NCBI RefSeq assembly: GCF_002999335.1
Contig: NW_020312062.1
Location: forward strand, 1 to 64,000
Direction of reading: 5' to 3'
Source of the DNA: Cyclospora cayetanensis
Taxonomy: Eukaryota > Apicomplexa > Conoidasida > Eucoccidiorida > Eimeriidae
DNA: 64,000 nucleotides
This document shows positions 38,242 through 52,578 of this stretch, piece by piece; the first letter of the stretch is position 1, and every line of letters begins with the position of its first letter. The notes under the pieces were generated by a model. The model saw only the letters and a list, made by a program, of their open reading frames with translations. It was not told the origin of the DNA and made no database searches. The position numbers and the translations under genes are program-made.

Positions 38242-41200
38242 ATGGGGCCAGAACAGTTGAGCAAACGGCGGAAGGCTCCGGAGGGGGGCAGCGCTGCCGT
38301 TCATGGGAAGCTGGATCCTGAGCCTGCTGATGCTCATGAGGCACGTGGCAGGCTTTTGAATCCATTATCCCCATCTCCGAGTCCTCACTTCAATGCAGCC
38401 CTGCAACAGTGCGTCTACCCGCACATTCTCTCTTACAATACGTTTGCGGATTGCTACATCGAGGAGATGGTTAAAGACTTGCCCTTTATTTATATCGACC
38501 CCCATTTTGATCCTGATCGCCACGAAGCTAACCCGTACTACAAGCCAACCGACTGTATGCGTATTGCGCACACATTCGAAGTGCAGCTGCCGCTTGCTGG
38601 TGTTGTGGCGCCTTACTCGTCCTGCAACGGGGAACGGACACCTTGACCCTGTACATGATGTAGGCTTGCTTCTGCTTCTTCTGCTTGTGGATACGCAGAC
38701 CTCAAATTGGGAATTGCGGAGGCAGTCCTAGGCGTCCCACAAAAGATGGGCATGGGGGACGTTCAGCTGAAATCAAATGACAACAACCATTTGCTTCCGC
38801 GTCACTGCCGAGACTCTCATATCACTTACGGAGCCCCTCTTCAAGTCAGTTTCGCCTGTTGGCGAACGGGAGACGATAGCAACGTGGCCATGAAGAAGAC
38901 GATACTCGTAGGCCAGGTGCCAGTCATGGTGAAAAGCAACCGGTGCAGCCTTTCAGGTCGGTTAAGCTGGCTCTGTAGATCTCCTCTGGCACGGGATACG
39001 TGACCTGTAATTGTCATCCCAGGGAACTGTTGCACCGTTTTAAGGCAACGTTTGCGCGTTACATGAGCTGCTTTGTAATGCTATGCACGCCTGTTTGTTT
39101 CCTTTGGGCAAGCACAGTTGCACTGTGAACCGTAGAGTCCAGGCTGCGTCTTTCAGGCATGAGTCCAACGGAAATGGTGAAGGCTGGAGAGGATTTGGAT
39201 GAACTTGGCGGCTATTTTATTATAAATGGCAACGAACGTGTGCTCCGATTCGTCATCCAGCAGAAGACGAACTATCCTATAGCTCTAAAGAGAGAGAGCT
39301 TTAGGAACCGCGAGGTCTTCGCCACTGATCTGGCTATCCTTTTGAGGAGCCAGCGGTAAGCATTGATTGTCTACTGGTGCTGGACGAGCTTTCAATACTC
39401 ATATATCGTGTAACATAGGATGTGGTGAATCGATCGTGATGAAGTAACGTTTGCTTCTGCGCATAGCAAGCCACGGAAATCCCATGCGTGCTCTTGGCGG
39501 CTTTGCTGACAGAGTGCACGATGACATTTGGCCGTGTGCTGATCAATTAGAGCAAAAACTCAAGCACCTTCTTCATGTGATTGTGGAGTTCAGATTTGAT
39601 GGAACCTGCACTTCCAACATCCTGCTGGACACTGACGATGGACGGTGTTGTTATCGCATTCTGCTAAACAGGCAGGAGCACTTTTGTCCTTTCCTTTTAC
39701 TGCTTCGCTGCGTTGGTGGCGGTCTCTCACTACAGCAGCTCAAGCTCAAGTTTATGGAGGGGTCATGGGACGACGTTGAAGAAGCAACGCAGCTGCATGC
39801 TCTTTTTGAGGAGACATGGGGAAACGAAAAAGATTTTGTCGACACTGACATTACCGAACATCGAGTGAGCTGTCAGGCAGGCTGTATACACATGCTTTAT
39901 CCGTTAATAATAGTTCAGATTCAAAGGCGTATCATGGAGACACTGTAGCCGTTCCGAACAGCTGTCGGCGGATGAGCGTCCCCTGCTGTACTGCGTGCCT
40001 TGCACACAGCCATTACACCAGCTAGGCCAAGTGTTTTGGAGGGGCGTGTCATGGCTGCTCAAGCCTGGAAGCACCTATGAAGATGCAGGCCGATTTGTTA
40101 TTAATCGCTACGTGCTCGTACATGCGAAGGATTGGGCAAGCAAATTCGAGACTCTCTTGCTAATGTTCAGGAAGCTGCGGCAGTTGCGAGCCGGGAAAAT
40201 AGCGGTGAGCTTTTTGTGCTGGACTTTGAAGTATACCATTCTTTGGGTGCTGGTTCATATATGTACGGGAGTTCTTCTAGTCAATGGTATACTGGTTGAT
40301 ACTTTGGTTTTCTTTACTTGCAGCCAGAGAGCATGGATGCCTTCTCGTACCAGGAGGTTGTCCTTCCTGGTCAGATACTTGCGTCAGTGCTGAAAGATGC
40401 GTTGTTTACGGCCCTGATAAAGCTCCGCACGCAGTATACAGTGGTACGAAGCACCGTGCAGCAGAAATAGAAGTCGGTGTAGCGCTTTAGTTTTGGCATG
40501 TCCCAATACTCAGCCTTTTCCGACACGTAGTTTTGCAAGGCGTGAATGAAGCGGTCGGCTTCATCTTGGCATTTTACGGGAGAATGTCTGTGTCCTGGTT
40601 GCTTCAGGAGTTGCGGCAGGTAAAAGCAGCAGGCCATGACACAAGTTTGGTAATATCGTCGAACCGATTTTTCGACATTGCCACTGACCGCTGTGCATCG
40701 GAAATAGGGCATAAGATAAGCTACTTTATGGCCACTGGCAATATTCGCACGACGCAACTAGATCTGCAGCAGGTAGGCGACAGCTCAGAATCGCTTTGTG
40801 CCCTGCGCTGCGAAATGGGGACTCACGGATGAAGGCCGTGAGTATGCACGCAGCTGCTTATGTATATGCCTGTTGGTTTCTTTTCTACGCCTTTGGACAG
40901 CTCTCAGGCTGGACCGTGACCGCTGATCGTCTCAATATGAACCGGTTCCTTAGTCACTTTCGAGCAGTGCATCGTGGCCAGTTCTTCGCACAGATGAAGA
41001 CAACAGCGGTATGTTGAGCTTTTAAAATTGGTCTAACTGCCAGGAAGTTCTTCATTATTCCAGGATACTCTCCGGTAGTGTGATACCATAGCGTACACTG
41101 TCTTTTAAGATTCTGCACCCGTCTAGCCAGTGTAGAAGGCATTCCTGTGACGTTTTGTGGTGCGCTGTCTGAGTGCAGGTTCGGAAGCTTTTGGGGGAGA

Positions 41201-44200
41201 GCTGGGGATTTTTATGCCCTGTCCATACGCCGGATGGTGCACCTTGCGGACTTTTGTTGCATTTGGCACAGATGGCTCAGCCAGTAGCGGTTCCACCTGA
41301 CCGCGAGGTGAGATTAAGAGCAAGTCAGCGCTATGTCAGCCAAAGAAGGGTAGACGCCACTGAAGTTTGTAAGGGGAAGGCTCTGTTTCCGTGCAAAACA
41401 GTACGAGCCTTCTCCGTCTTCAGGATTACAGCGGGCGGTAGTGCATGAGACGTAAAGGAGAACATTGGAGCTCCTGTTATTGCGTGTTTTCCGGTGCAGG
41501 CAGTAGCGGCGGTCCGGCTTTTTATGAAAGCCCGCGGGATGTGCGTGGATCTCGAGGGCGTGTCAGGCTTGCCCCCCGCAGACCTGGGAGCTGCTGTGGG
41601 GGAAAGGGCTCTTGATCATGGAGGCAGTGGCTGCACAAAATGTGTACCGCTGGTTGTCGACGGCATTGTCGTTTGCAAGATTCGCAAGAGCGAGTTCAAG
41701 TTTTGGCTGCAGCAGCTATGGCATGCGAAAGTCTGTGGCTTGGAGGGCTTCAAGACCCATTGGGAGCTAGTTGGATTCGATGAGGATAGGCAAGTGCAAA
41801 TCATGTAACTGGCCTTGTTCTTACTGGTTGATCAACAGCCCGCGAAAGAGCTCACCAATTGTCGTGCATGCCGTTGCTGTATATAATAAATATACGCAGT
41901 GGAAACATTTTAAAAGGTTGTGCGGGTGTGTATGCAAGAACATTTGCTGCGTAGGGCTCTTTTGTATGCAGCTTGCAGTTTGAAGGCATTTTCTTGTTCA
42001 CAATGCCTGGTCGGCTTGTTCGACCAGTTAAACATTTGGCAAGCGGGCGGTGAGCCAAGCGGGCTCGCGATACAGAGACTACGGGTTTCGCGATATTTGC
42101 CTGCGAGGGAGATGGGCATTCGTATCTGTCGGAGGCCACTCCGCGCGCACCCACAAAGTTGATCTTATGTGCGTTTGCGTCTTTGAGCAGTGTTGAATTT
42201 ATCGGGCCTTTACAGCAACCCTGGATGTCCATCGCGTGTCGCGACAGAAATGTGGCCCAGAACGAGCGCTCGTTCAAAGCCCACGTCCCTATAATAAGAG
42301 AACTCCTGCGGGAACACAGCGCACGCTCGTCAACAGCAGAGGTTTGCATCAAAAGTCGTAACAGCGTATTGTTTTTGACGTCTCCTCCTTGCTGGCAATG
42401 TAGTTAGCATACGCTTGCGGTGATGGGTGAACTGGTTATCAAAGCTGCAAGCTACTTAAACTATAGTGCCTAGAGCCAGGGCCCGTCCAGTGAGTGCAGC
42501 ATCTCGTCTACACATTTGTGCTTTTCTAGGAATTAGAGGACGAAACATATCAAGAGCGGCTGGCGGACGCGTATCAGTCGTTGCTTGATGAGGAGCATCG
42601 TGACAGGAAGCGAACTAACGACCCCAGAAATATCGGTGATATGCAAGAAGCTCGCGAGGCTCTTGTGACGAGCCATGTGCCTCTGGCATACGATTACGTT
42701 GAGTTAAGCCCAACTGCATTCCTCAGCGTTACGGCGTCCCTGACCCCATTCAGCAACCACAATCAAAGCCCCAGGTACGTGCACGCCGATCTAATTTAGT
42801 CCATGAAGCTTATTTGTGGGACGCGAGCATAACATGCACAAACCCTAGGTGCAAACTAGCTGCAGGACCTAGTGCTGCTACACCCCGCTCACAATATACA
42901 AGTGATATGTTTGAGAGAAGGCATAAATATTGCCTGTCTCTCTGCTAGATCGTTTAAGTGTAGGGCAAAGAGGTGTGATGTCACGCAATAACTGCCATAG
43001 AATGTGAGTGTTTTTTTGCAGGAATATCTACCAGTGTCAAATGCTCAAGCAAACTATGGGGACCCCGTTCCACTCCATTCCTTACAGGCATGATAACAAA
43101 GCTTACCGTCTGATAACTCCGCAGAAGCCTCTCTTACGGACTCGGGATTACCGTCATTTCGACTTCGATGATTACCCGACTGGCGTTAACGCAGTTGTTG
43201 CTGTCATGTGCTACACTGGGTAATTTTCTTGTGCCCCGCCCCCGTTTTGACATTGTTGTATGCCCGCTCCCAGTCACCCATCATTATCTTCACACTATGT
43301 CGTGTTTGCTGATTCTTCTAGTGTGTTTGGGCAAATATTTGTTTCTTGTTGCTGGTGCATGCAGCTTTGATATGGAAGATGCCATGATTCTTAACAAATC
43401 GTCTGTTGAGAGGGGATTATTTCACGGCTGTGTCTACAAAACCAAAATTATTGATGCTGCTCCAAGTGGTGCACGTGCGGTGAGAAGAGCCCTTTCCCTG
43501 TGTTGGCCTATTGTACTTGCAGGTTCAGTGGACCTAGTGCCTCACTAGTGATTGTCTAGCTTTGGTAGAACTCCCCGAGAATTGTCATGTGTGGGTCGAT
43601 GGCGTTAAGTACCTTTGCATGCGCGGGATGGCTAGAAAATCACGGCAAACTCGACCGTTGGCCTTATGTGGGGCATATCTTGTCTTATTGGAAATGGTGT
43701 TAACAGTTGTGCTCTTTGCCATTTCAGCAAGAGGCCGAGGAGTATCAATTCAGCAATATAAGCAACCTCGGTCAGAAATGTGTGCCGTCGCTCGACGCTG
43801 ACGGTTTTCCGGCGATAGGTGCAAAGATTACTCAGGGAAAGACTCTTTGCAGGTACCAGATGGGCTGACCAGGAATTCTATAAAGCTGGGTGTAGATAGA
43901 GGCACCATATTGGTTTTCATAACTGTCTGAGAGAAGGAATGTACTGTTGCCGAACGCTAACGTACACCGCGTATGACCAAGTCACTAGGGTTTTTGTCGC
44001 CGCGGTTACTAGTGAATGCGATAGCTCATTCAATGTTAAACACCGCTGCAGTTTATGTCATTTTTTTATGTTGTAGGGTGCAGAGGCACACGCAGGCGAG
44101 CGCAGCCCAAGTGCCAGCGCAAGCGACCCTCTACAAGGATGACGAGCCAGCGTATGTGGATGGCATTACCTTATCGTCCGCTCCAGCACCTGCAGAGGAA

Positions 44201-46322
44201 CGTTTTTTGAAGACAGGGCTTAAGGGGTGCAGAGCCTCTGTCCGCCTTCGGAGTGTACGCAAGCCTATTATTGGCGACAAATTCGCCTCTAGACATGGGC
44301 AGAAAGGCATTCTGTCTATGCTCTGGCCACAAGAGGACATGCCCTTTTCCGTAAGCAGTTTACAACTCACCAAATTTCTGGGTGGTATTTTTCTAGACTA
44401 TGTTTGCTGGACCATTGGTGATCTTAACAGGCAGTGCATTTCTACACCTGACTTCTTGATAGCTTTATCTCGATGCACGTACTCATGCAGGAGTCTGGAC
44501 TGGTCCCAGATATCTTGTTTAATCCACACGGCTTCCCAAGTCGTATGACAATTGGAATGCTTATCGAGAGTATGGCAGGCAAAGCTGCCGCAGTTCACGG
44601 AGCATTTCAGGTATGCTTTGTGATTAATAGCATTGATACGGATTTCCTAATGCTCCTGAACATACTTCTTTACACCTGCTTAATGAATGATACAAGCAGC
44701 TTAAGTTTATGCCTAACCGTGCGACCCTCTCTATTGGCCATCGAATTAGCAATACCTAGAACAACGCCGGCAGCTCTAATAATGGTCTGTAAACCCCGCA
44801 GGACGCAACCGCATTTCGGGAATTTAGGAAGCAGAAGAAAACTGGAAATAGATGGATTGATCAAGAAGGCCACCACGGTAGGTGCTCTCCATGCTGTAAT
44901 TATTCGGTTCGTGCACAAAATTGCCGCGATATGTGTACTGCATCTTTATCATTGCGCATACACAGATTCTAGTAATTCATGCGCTGGTCGCGTGCTTCTT
45001 GTAGGCTACGTACTGCGCGGGGAGCGCTACCGCACTCCTGAAGAGGAAGCAATTGCTGAGGCACAGGGCGACACCCCAGTGGATTACTTTGGCAAGGCAC
45101 TTTTGGCCTCAGGTCCGCAGGAGTCCTAGTTATCTCATATTATGGAGAACTAACAACGCTTAATGAATACTCTTTTAAACAAGCGTCTTACGGGCGTAGC
45201 TCAATTCCGACCGGCTCTTTGTGATGCCCTTTCCACTTCTTTGCGTGGGTTGAATGTAGTATTGTATTGGTGTAATTATATATGTGCGCTATCAGGTTAT
45301 CAGTACTATGGAAGGGAGGAACTTTATAGCGGGGTCTATGGAGTACCTCTCACATGCCATATCTTCACAGGCCTGATTTATTACCAGCGCTTGAGGCACA
45401 TGGTATGCAATGCAAATAACATTGGCAGAACCGCCACGCTCTTCTGACTTTGTGCACAGCATACAGCATCCTTCCCTGCCATCATGCAGACATCTTTATG
45501 AATTGATCCTTGGATGTTCATGTTGCTGCTAAACAGGTAACGGACAAGGCGCAGGTGCGTGCGACGGGCCCAATCGACGCCCTCACGCATCAGCCAGTGA
45601 AAGGACGCAAGCGCCATGGTGGTGTACGATTTGGGGAGATGGAACGTGACGCGCTTATTGCTCACGGTGCTGCCGCTCTGCTCCAAGATAGACTGTTACA
45701 TGTACGTAGCCAATAGCGTTATCTGGTCAGAAAATGTCGTTGCGCTATTTTCTTCACTGGACAGACTTTGTGCGTGATTTGTGCCAATATTTTTGCTTAA
45801 ATATGCGCTTGCTTGGTTCACTCAGTGTTCAGACTCCCATCGCGCATTTTGTTGCCCTAGCTGCGGCAGCATTCTTTCGCCTGCTCAATCGGCTGATTCC
45901 AAGGGACGTTCAGTAGGGGGGAAGAAGCCAGTTCCTCTTTGTCGCGTTTGCTTTGTTCCATGCCGCCTTGTGCAGTTACCATACATATTTCGGTGAGCAT
46001 TGGTGAAGCTAATAAATAGGGATCACGAGTTTCAACCCCGAATCAACACACACAGTTCCAGAATACCTTAGGCGCATAGGGATCCGGTTTGTGTTTGTTG
46101 TGCTCTTGCAGCTACTTGTCAAATGAGCTGGCCTCGATGAATGTGACCGTCCGCCTTGAGCTTGACCACAAGGGTTCTCGCGTAATGGTCGAGCAACATC
46201 CTGCATTGATGCAAGCAAGAGAGGATGAAGCAGCTGATACTTCTGTAACTGGGGAAATGGGCACCCTAGATTCTTCAGTGAGAAGGCAAGAGCCCCACCG
46301 GCCGCGCGGCAGTTCAACATAA
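38242..46322 (+). CDS. POLR1B: RNA polymerase I second-largest subunit RPA2
   Basis: RPA2 forms half of the active centre of RNA polymerase I, which transcribes pre-rRNA in the nucleolus. Twenty-four exons: 38242-38599, 38699-38956, 39157-39355, 39513-39864, 39962-40204, 40324-40443, 40608-40772, 40901-41008, 41179-41307, 41500-41793, 41979-42049, 42191-42341, 42530-42774, 43022-43219, 43365-43479, 43728-43852, 44077-44350, 44491-44610, 44802-44877, 45005-45112, 45296-45402, 45537-45701, 45826-45992, 46112-46322. The sum is 4,359 nt (1,452 residues) with all phases consistent, longer than the usual 1,100-1,200. Signatures: [140 protein letters not shown], and a C-terminal zinc ribbon (CPSCGS, then CRVC). 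Extra length lies in acidic or low-complexity inserts, for example 42530-42700, and in a tail of about 60 residues after the zinc ribbon. The donor at 38599 is weak. Confidence 0.96.
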
Positions 46323-48529
46323 TTGATGCGACTGCCTCATGCGGTTGAAAACGGCATTTTGCATTGCAATGAGTGACTGTAGGTCACATCAGGGCGCACG
46401 TCAATTGTACTGCTTGAGAATCTTGCAGTTGACCGTGCATTGTGCACTCGAACCAAGAACTGCCAATACACCGTTTGAGTGCAAATTATTTTGCTGATCA
46501 GTGGTAGTGTTGGTAGGCTCCAATATCGTTTTTGTAAAAGGCGGTAGGCCGTGAATCTGCCGTAATGCGCCGTATACTTATTAAGTCATGCTCACGGTAG
46601 GTCCTGGAAAAAGCCGCAAACTATAATTTTAAAGATTTTATCAGGCTGCCTAGCCATTAGGATTGAGTCATGTCTAGTGGAAAGAGGAAAACATTAATAT
46701 ATCATTTTACTCGATATATCGCCTGTAAACACCTAACATTTACAGTTACTGGCAACGATAGCACCTCGGGAACGAGCAGGAGACAAGTACGCCCCCAGGA
46801 ACGACTTTCACTTCATGCAAATTCACCACGGCTGCAAAGCCACGATTCGGATGCTACCGATGACATAAACATTGTTTCATATGAACTGCGGTTCCTTGTG
46901 ATGGTTTAGACTCCATATAGTGCGCACATGAGGAGGACTGTATAGGCGTTTGCTGTATGCCTATACATAGTGTCTTTCTCACGCATAGTTTATTTAAAGA
47001 AGTGTGTGGGTAAAGCGCTGTGCTACACTTGGGCACTTTCTGCCACATTTGGCATCATTAATTGAGGCTTTGTGAAGCTGTCGCTGTTTGTATGGTCTTA
47101 TTTATTGCATCACAAGGGGAGACTTACAATAATAATCTTCCTAGGGTGCATGAGGGCTAAATGCTATGTGCATCTTTTTGTGACAGCTCGGAGGGCGTGG
47201 AGGGTGCAGCTACCCTCACTCTAGCTGTTCTTTTCTCCTTATGTCGGACCTCTGAAAGCGAAGGGCTAGAAAAGGAGAGAGCTATTCCACAAGAACGCTC
47301 CATAAATGTCTAACCTTTGTGTTGAATGTAGAACTGAGCGTTTTCTCACGGATACCGCTGATGCCTTGGTTCGAATTGGCCTTTACCGCTCATTAGCTAG
47401 CTGTGGATGTAGTGGGTTGCAAAAACTCTACAGCAGTTCTCAATTCCCCACCTAGTGATTTCGTGGCTCAATGAATTTATATCTTTGGAAACAAGTGCAC
47501 AAGGGCACCTGTTTCAGGCGGTGCACTGCTTGTCAGGGCGGCAGTAGCCGGCTTGCACGCGTATGTAAACCCAGTAGCTACGAAGCTGGTAAAAAGATGT
47601 GATGGCTGAGCATACAAGCTGTTTATGGACGCACCATTGACTCACATACCGACAAGCTAAGTCTGTTGGTCCCAAGGATGGGTAACTGCGCAAAAATTCG
47701 TCCAGCCGGCCAGGCGTTTCCTCGCTTTGTATCCTCCAGATGACGAGAAACGAGTGCTCCTTTGCGCAGCCCTGTTGGAGCAAGAACACATCAATGTTGG
47801 CCCTATTCACGTAGAGAAATTCGCCTGCATGTAGGAATTCTTACAGTTATAGGCTTCATACAAGCGCTGATTTGTGGGCTATGCCAACATCAGCCCCACA
47901 ATGAGCATTGAGACCTGATATGGCCAAAGTAAGGGAATTCATCAGCAGCTAAGCATATACAGAGACACGAGACACGAAACCTTAGTTGGGGAATGCCACA
48001 GCACAAATGAAGAGCTGCTTTGTCAGTGGATTATCACGAGTGTATCGGAAAAGTCACATCAGATGTTCTTAGAGCGGGCAGTGACTCAGCAATAACACAA
48101 CCGACAGAAGGGCATTCTACAAATGAGGAACTGTTTTAAGTTTTCAGGATCTCACAATTTCAATTATTGTGTCTTCGCCCGAAAAGGAAGAGCACATTCA
48201 TGGTCTAGAATGCATGAATGTCAGACCTGTATCAGGCTATCCTAGCCTACCATTTACGGTAAGCGGGAAAAGATTAAGAGGGTTCCCACGCTCTGGGATA
48301 TAGCCTGAGAGCCTTTCGAGAACGTACCTACATTAGCTGTGAAAAAGTGGCTCTTCCCGGACTGTAAGCGCATGCAAAAGGCCAAAGACCTTCTCCGAAG
48401 GAACTTGGACAAGAAGAATCAGGTGGCTTGGCGTATCAGGGACACGGAAAGCCCTGCATGTCGGCTGCAGTGCAATGAAGGGGGCCACAGAAAACAGGGC
48501 CACACCTGCGGACCTATCACGGGTCACGT

Positions 48530-49650
48530 CCAGTCATATATTGCTTGCTGTGCTAACAGTAGAAGTTCAGTGGATCTGTTATACGAGGAGGAGACGTCGC
48601 AGAAGTGCAAGCTGCGTCTTCACTCGTTCACGCAGTCCCCAAATGCTCAGGTTCGCTGACGGGCTGCAAAACGCAAGCCACGATGACTCAAGAGCACTTG
48701 AATACCACTTTACATTGGAACGTGCTGAAATTGGCGTACCCAGTCATTCTTATGTTGGACCAGCTCATCATGACAAATCCTAGATACAGCATGAGTGACC
48801 CTATGGAAGGCACAAATGCACCGAGGGCTGCGCTCTTTGGCAACAAGTGTGCCAGGAGGAACTAGAACAAATCTTTCCTGCTCTTCCTAGCAGTGCGCTT
48901 TCCATCTGTGATAAGTGGGCTTGATTGGCTGCCTCAACAGGGTGAGGCAGAGTCTTCATCCTGCCGGGTCGAAAGAGCGATAAGACAAGACAGTTTTAGC
49001 AATGCAGCTCCCTTTAGTACTGACCCTTGATTACAAGATTTGATGAAACTTTAAGGCAATGAACAGTGGAGCATACAAATCGTAAGAAGGCGTTCGCGTG
49101 TGTTAAAGTATGACGAGTTGCCAAATCTGCTCGTCACCTAGCGCACCATTTTGAGCTAACCTCCGGGTCAGTTGCAAGCCATGTGCATTGGTGTTTGGAG
49201 CCCCCACATTGTGAGCAAAAGGGTGGTAGGCCGCCAATTTGTCCAGAAAAGGCAAAACGCAGGACGTGGCCAATGCTTCTGGGCAGAATCATGTGTTGGT
49301 GCTGGAAGTTGACAAAATGTGGGGCATGTGCAGTTATTTCCAGTCGTGAACAAATTTAGTGTAAAGCAGAATTTTTCATTGCCTCAGAAGCTAATTGCGG
49401 AACACGATTCAAGGATCAGCAGTCTACCGTGCACACGGTATCACAGACCCCATCTAATATATATCCTTTCACCCCCGCGACAGGCACAAATGGACCTCAA
49501 AAACTGACATTTGCCAAATCGAGTATATCTTCATGCCAGTTGCTCTTGTTAATAGCCCAGCGCAACTGCAATGGCAAGTCAATTGGGACTTTTATGAGAC
49601 TAGGAAGAAGTGGTGTATGATTGTTATGATGGACGACGTCGACTTTTTCA
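48530..49650 (+). repeat. Element B, copy 2
   Basis: Aligns with the reverse complement of 35640-36790 over about 1.1 kb, with the shared blocks listed for that copy. The frame at 48339-48659 overlaps its edge and the one at 48605-48865 lies inside; both are broken relative to the other copy, so no conserved protein is evident. Confidence 0.85.
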
Positions 49651-52578
49651 GCCCAAACGATCAGTAGAGACTACGCCGTCTATGGCGTGCGCTTTCGGTG
49701 TTTCCAGACAAGCAGTGGCATACAAAGGCGCGAAAATGCTTGTGTTCCATTACACAAAATGTATCTGTCAAGTTCGGTCCTTTGGTCTCCCGACTTGAAC
49801 TGAATTTGGCGGAATTTGAGGCAATGAAGTCATCGACTTCTTAAATACGTAATCGAAACGAAGTTGTTTAGTTTTACAAACTTGCATCTTACTCCTAGAA
49901 CCTTATATTTGGGCTTGGTTGGATTTGCTGGGTCTTCGAGTAATTACTCTAGAATACGCAGGCCATGAGCTGGTTAGAGGAGTTTCATGTCGCAGGGGCG
50001 ATTATCGGTCGCTTTAAAACTCCTGTGCTACCTGTGCGCGGGTCGTGGCTTTCCTACAACTCGAGCTAGCGACATGGAAGTGGGTGTTATTTTGTCCCGG
50101 TAGTGCTGCAGTCGGGGAAGCTTTATTCGTGAAAGTTACAGGCGAACAATTCACCTCTATCCGTTTAATGCAGCCCCAAAAGTAAAATGCTGCAAAGAAA
50201 ACTCTGTATCTCACGTAATATCGTTATTCCAACAAGCGCAAGTTAAGAGGGAGGGGAAAAGAGATAGAAGTGGTTTAGTACGGCCCGAGAAGTAGAACGA
50301 TGAGGGCATGAGAAATAACTGTAAGTGATGCCCACTCTAGCAATGACGTATGCTCCAGAGTTCATGGGATCCAGACACCTCCAACATTTTTGCCTCATCC
50401 GTTACTCGGTACCACCCTCTACTGCTTTCAAGGGTTTCACCTCCTCACGACGCACTGTGCTCTATCTACAAGGATTAACTTTATGACGAAGCCTATGTAC
50501 ACCGCATTTCTGCCCGGATGACACCTCCAAACTCGTCTCCCACTGCCACTCTGCGAATCAGCGGTCAGAAATCGATCCTTTGCCACGCAAGACTTACATA
50601 TCTGTTGAGACATGTGATTATTTTGCTTGTATTCTCAGATGAGATAGTACTCTACCGCTTCATGCTGTACAATGAAACCCACGGGTGACAAGCATTTGAG
50701 GCCGCAGTGAGCACGGTTCATCATCAGTCAGCTTGGAGGACGTAAGAAGCGGTGAAAATGTTCTCGAAATAGGAGGGGAGAACTGCATATGGAACGGCAG
50801 ATTAAACAGGCCAGAACATTTAGCTGAACTGTGATCAACGGGGCAGTCTGTGCTTTGCTGTGCCCGCAAAAAATGCGCGAGACCACCAGATGATCCAGTA
50901 CAGCAGATGAATGCTTTCTTTCTCTGCTTCATGAGGAACAGCCAGGAGACATCGAGATGAAACAAAATGGTGTTCTTTTCTTGCTTCAGTGTGAGACTAT
51001 TCTGGCCTATGCGGTGAGATGTCATTGTTCCACACACCATAACGATATAGAAAGAATGAAGGGAATCCACCCTTTTCTTCTGTCAAAGCAGATTATGGGG
51101 GCTTGGCTGCTTACTTTGGAGCGTACAAAATAATTGGGAATCCTTCCCTTTTCTAAGTCCATCGTCGGGTTTGACAGTAAGAACGAATGAGGGGCCGTGA
51201 GTACCCTACCATCATGCCTGCCTAGAGAGTTTGCCGCTTAATTTATCTTTTGTTTGCAAATTCGTGCTCTATTTTGTGCTTGAAAGCATAATACCGACAT
51301 GTTTTCCCTTAAATAGAAAAGGCACACCATTGTTCAGGTAGACCACCATAGGCCTTCGGCTGCGGAATACCCGGAGCGTTCGACCAAGCGCAGAGAGCCC
51401 ATGCTTCCAAAGCAGCTACTGCTTGATAATCCTGTCGCTTTGCCTAGTAAATCAGCGCTATCTAATGAGGGGGAAGGAGCTCTGTGCAGCGTTATACTGC
51501 GTAAAAATGCCAGCACTAATCGAATTTATGTCCTTTTACCTTTTACACCGACCATGAGTCTTTATTATAACTTATGGAGGGAGCTCGACAATTCACAAGT
51601 CCTAAATTTTGTAGCTCGCTTGGGAGCCTCCTGCAGTAAGACTTCACATTAAAGCGATTTTACCGATTTGGTCCCCAGTGCGTTCTCATGATGTTCAAGC
51701 AATGTTCAATTTTTCAGCGCAACTCCTCTCGTCTGTGTAAATCTACGGTTTCACCACGAAATTGCGTGCACCACATGCTTCAGTCACTCATGCGTTCCCT
51801 ACTACTGTCAAACCACAGAACGGAAAAAAGGGTGGGGCGCTGCTCGGTTCTAAATTGCCTGGTGTTATTTATAATAAAGACAAATAGTCCGTCGATCGTA
51901 CATTCGAAATCTATTCTGCAGTGCCTTTGTGCCCAAACGACATGAATATGCTCTTTCGGGCCATGAGGTGATTCACATATATATACACACACACCGCAAA
52001 AGCTCTAACTTTCTGCCTGGTGGGCTAGGATATATTGCAGTGTGTTCTGTCATGCCCAGATTGTAACATGCTGAAGCAGCGAAATTCTTCGAAATCCGGC
52101 CTACTCCGAAGACGCACAGTGCTTTAGAGGAATTGGAAAGATCTTATTTGATCGTCAGTGATGGACTTTCGCAGGCCAAAAATTAGAATAGAGTCTGGGT
52201 CGCTGTTGACAGATTCAACAAAAAAAATAGTTCCATCCCTTGCCGCACCTCTCTAACATCAGGAATCTGTTCGCTTGCTCTCAACTAATGTCTGGAAGCT
52301 TTCTAGGAGAATCACTACGGGTATGGGTCCACCGTTTGTCAGTACGTTTCAGCATGCCTTTATGACCGGCCTGCATATTGCAACGATAAAATTGATGCAA
52401 CCCGACTTCAAGCAGATGAACAGATTGAGCTCACCACCCCCGCGCGTCTGCGGTATTTGTGACTCCCAGAAAAACTAAGTGCGTGAGTTGAATTTTTTAG
52501 TTTGCCGAGTGGGTGACTAATACAATAGTGGGCTCGTCTACCCTGTGCAACCCGGCATCCCTTGTATACACTAAAAAA

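Noticed and set aside
47370..47390. GGTTCGAATTGG resembling a tRNA B box
   Set aside because: No matching acceptor stem, anticodon arm or A box could be found around it.
48339..48865. Plus-strand frames that might be a small gene
   Set aside because: They lie at the edge of or within element B, and the other copy does not keep the frame.
50660..51070. 136-codon minus-strand frame
   Set aside because: No domain, no splice-compatible partners and an unremarkable composition; probably chance.
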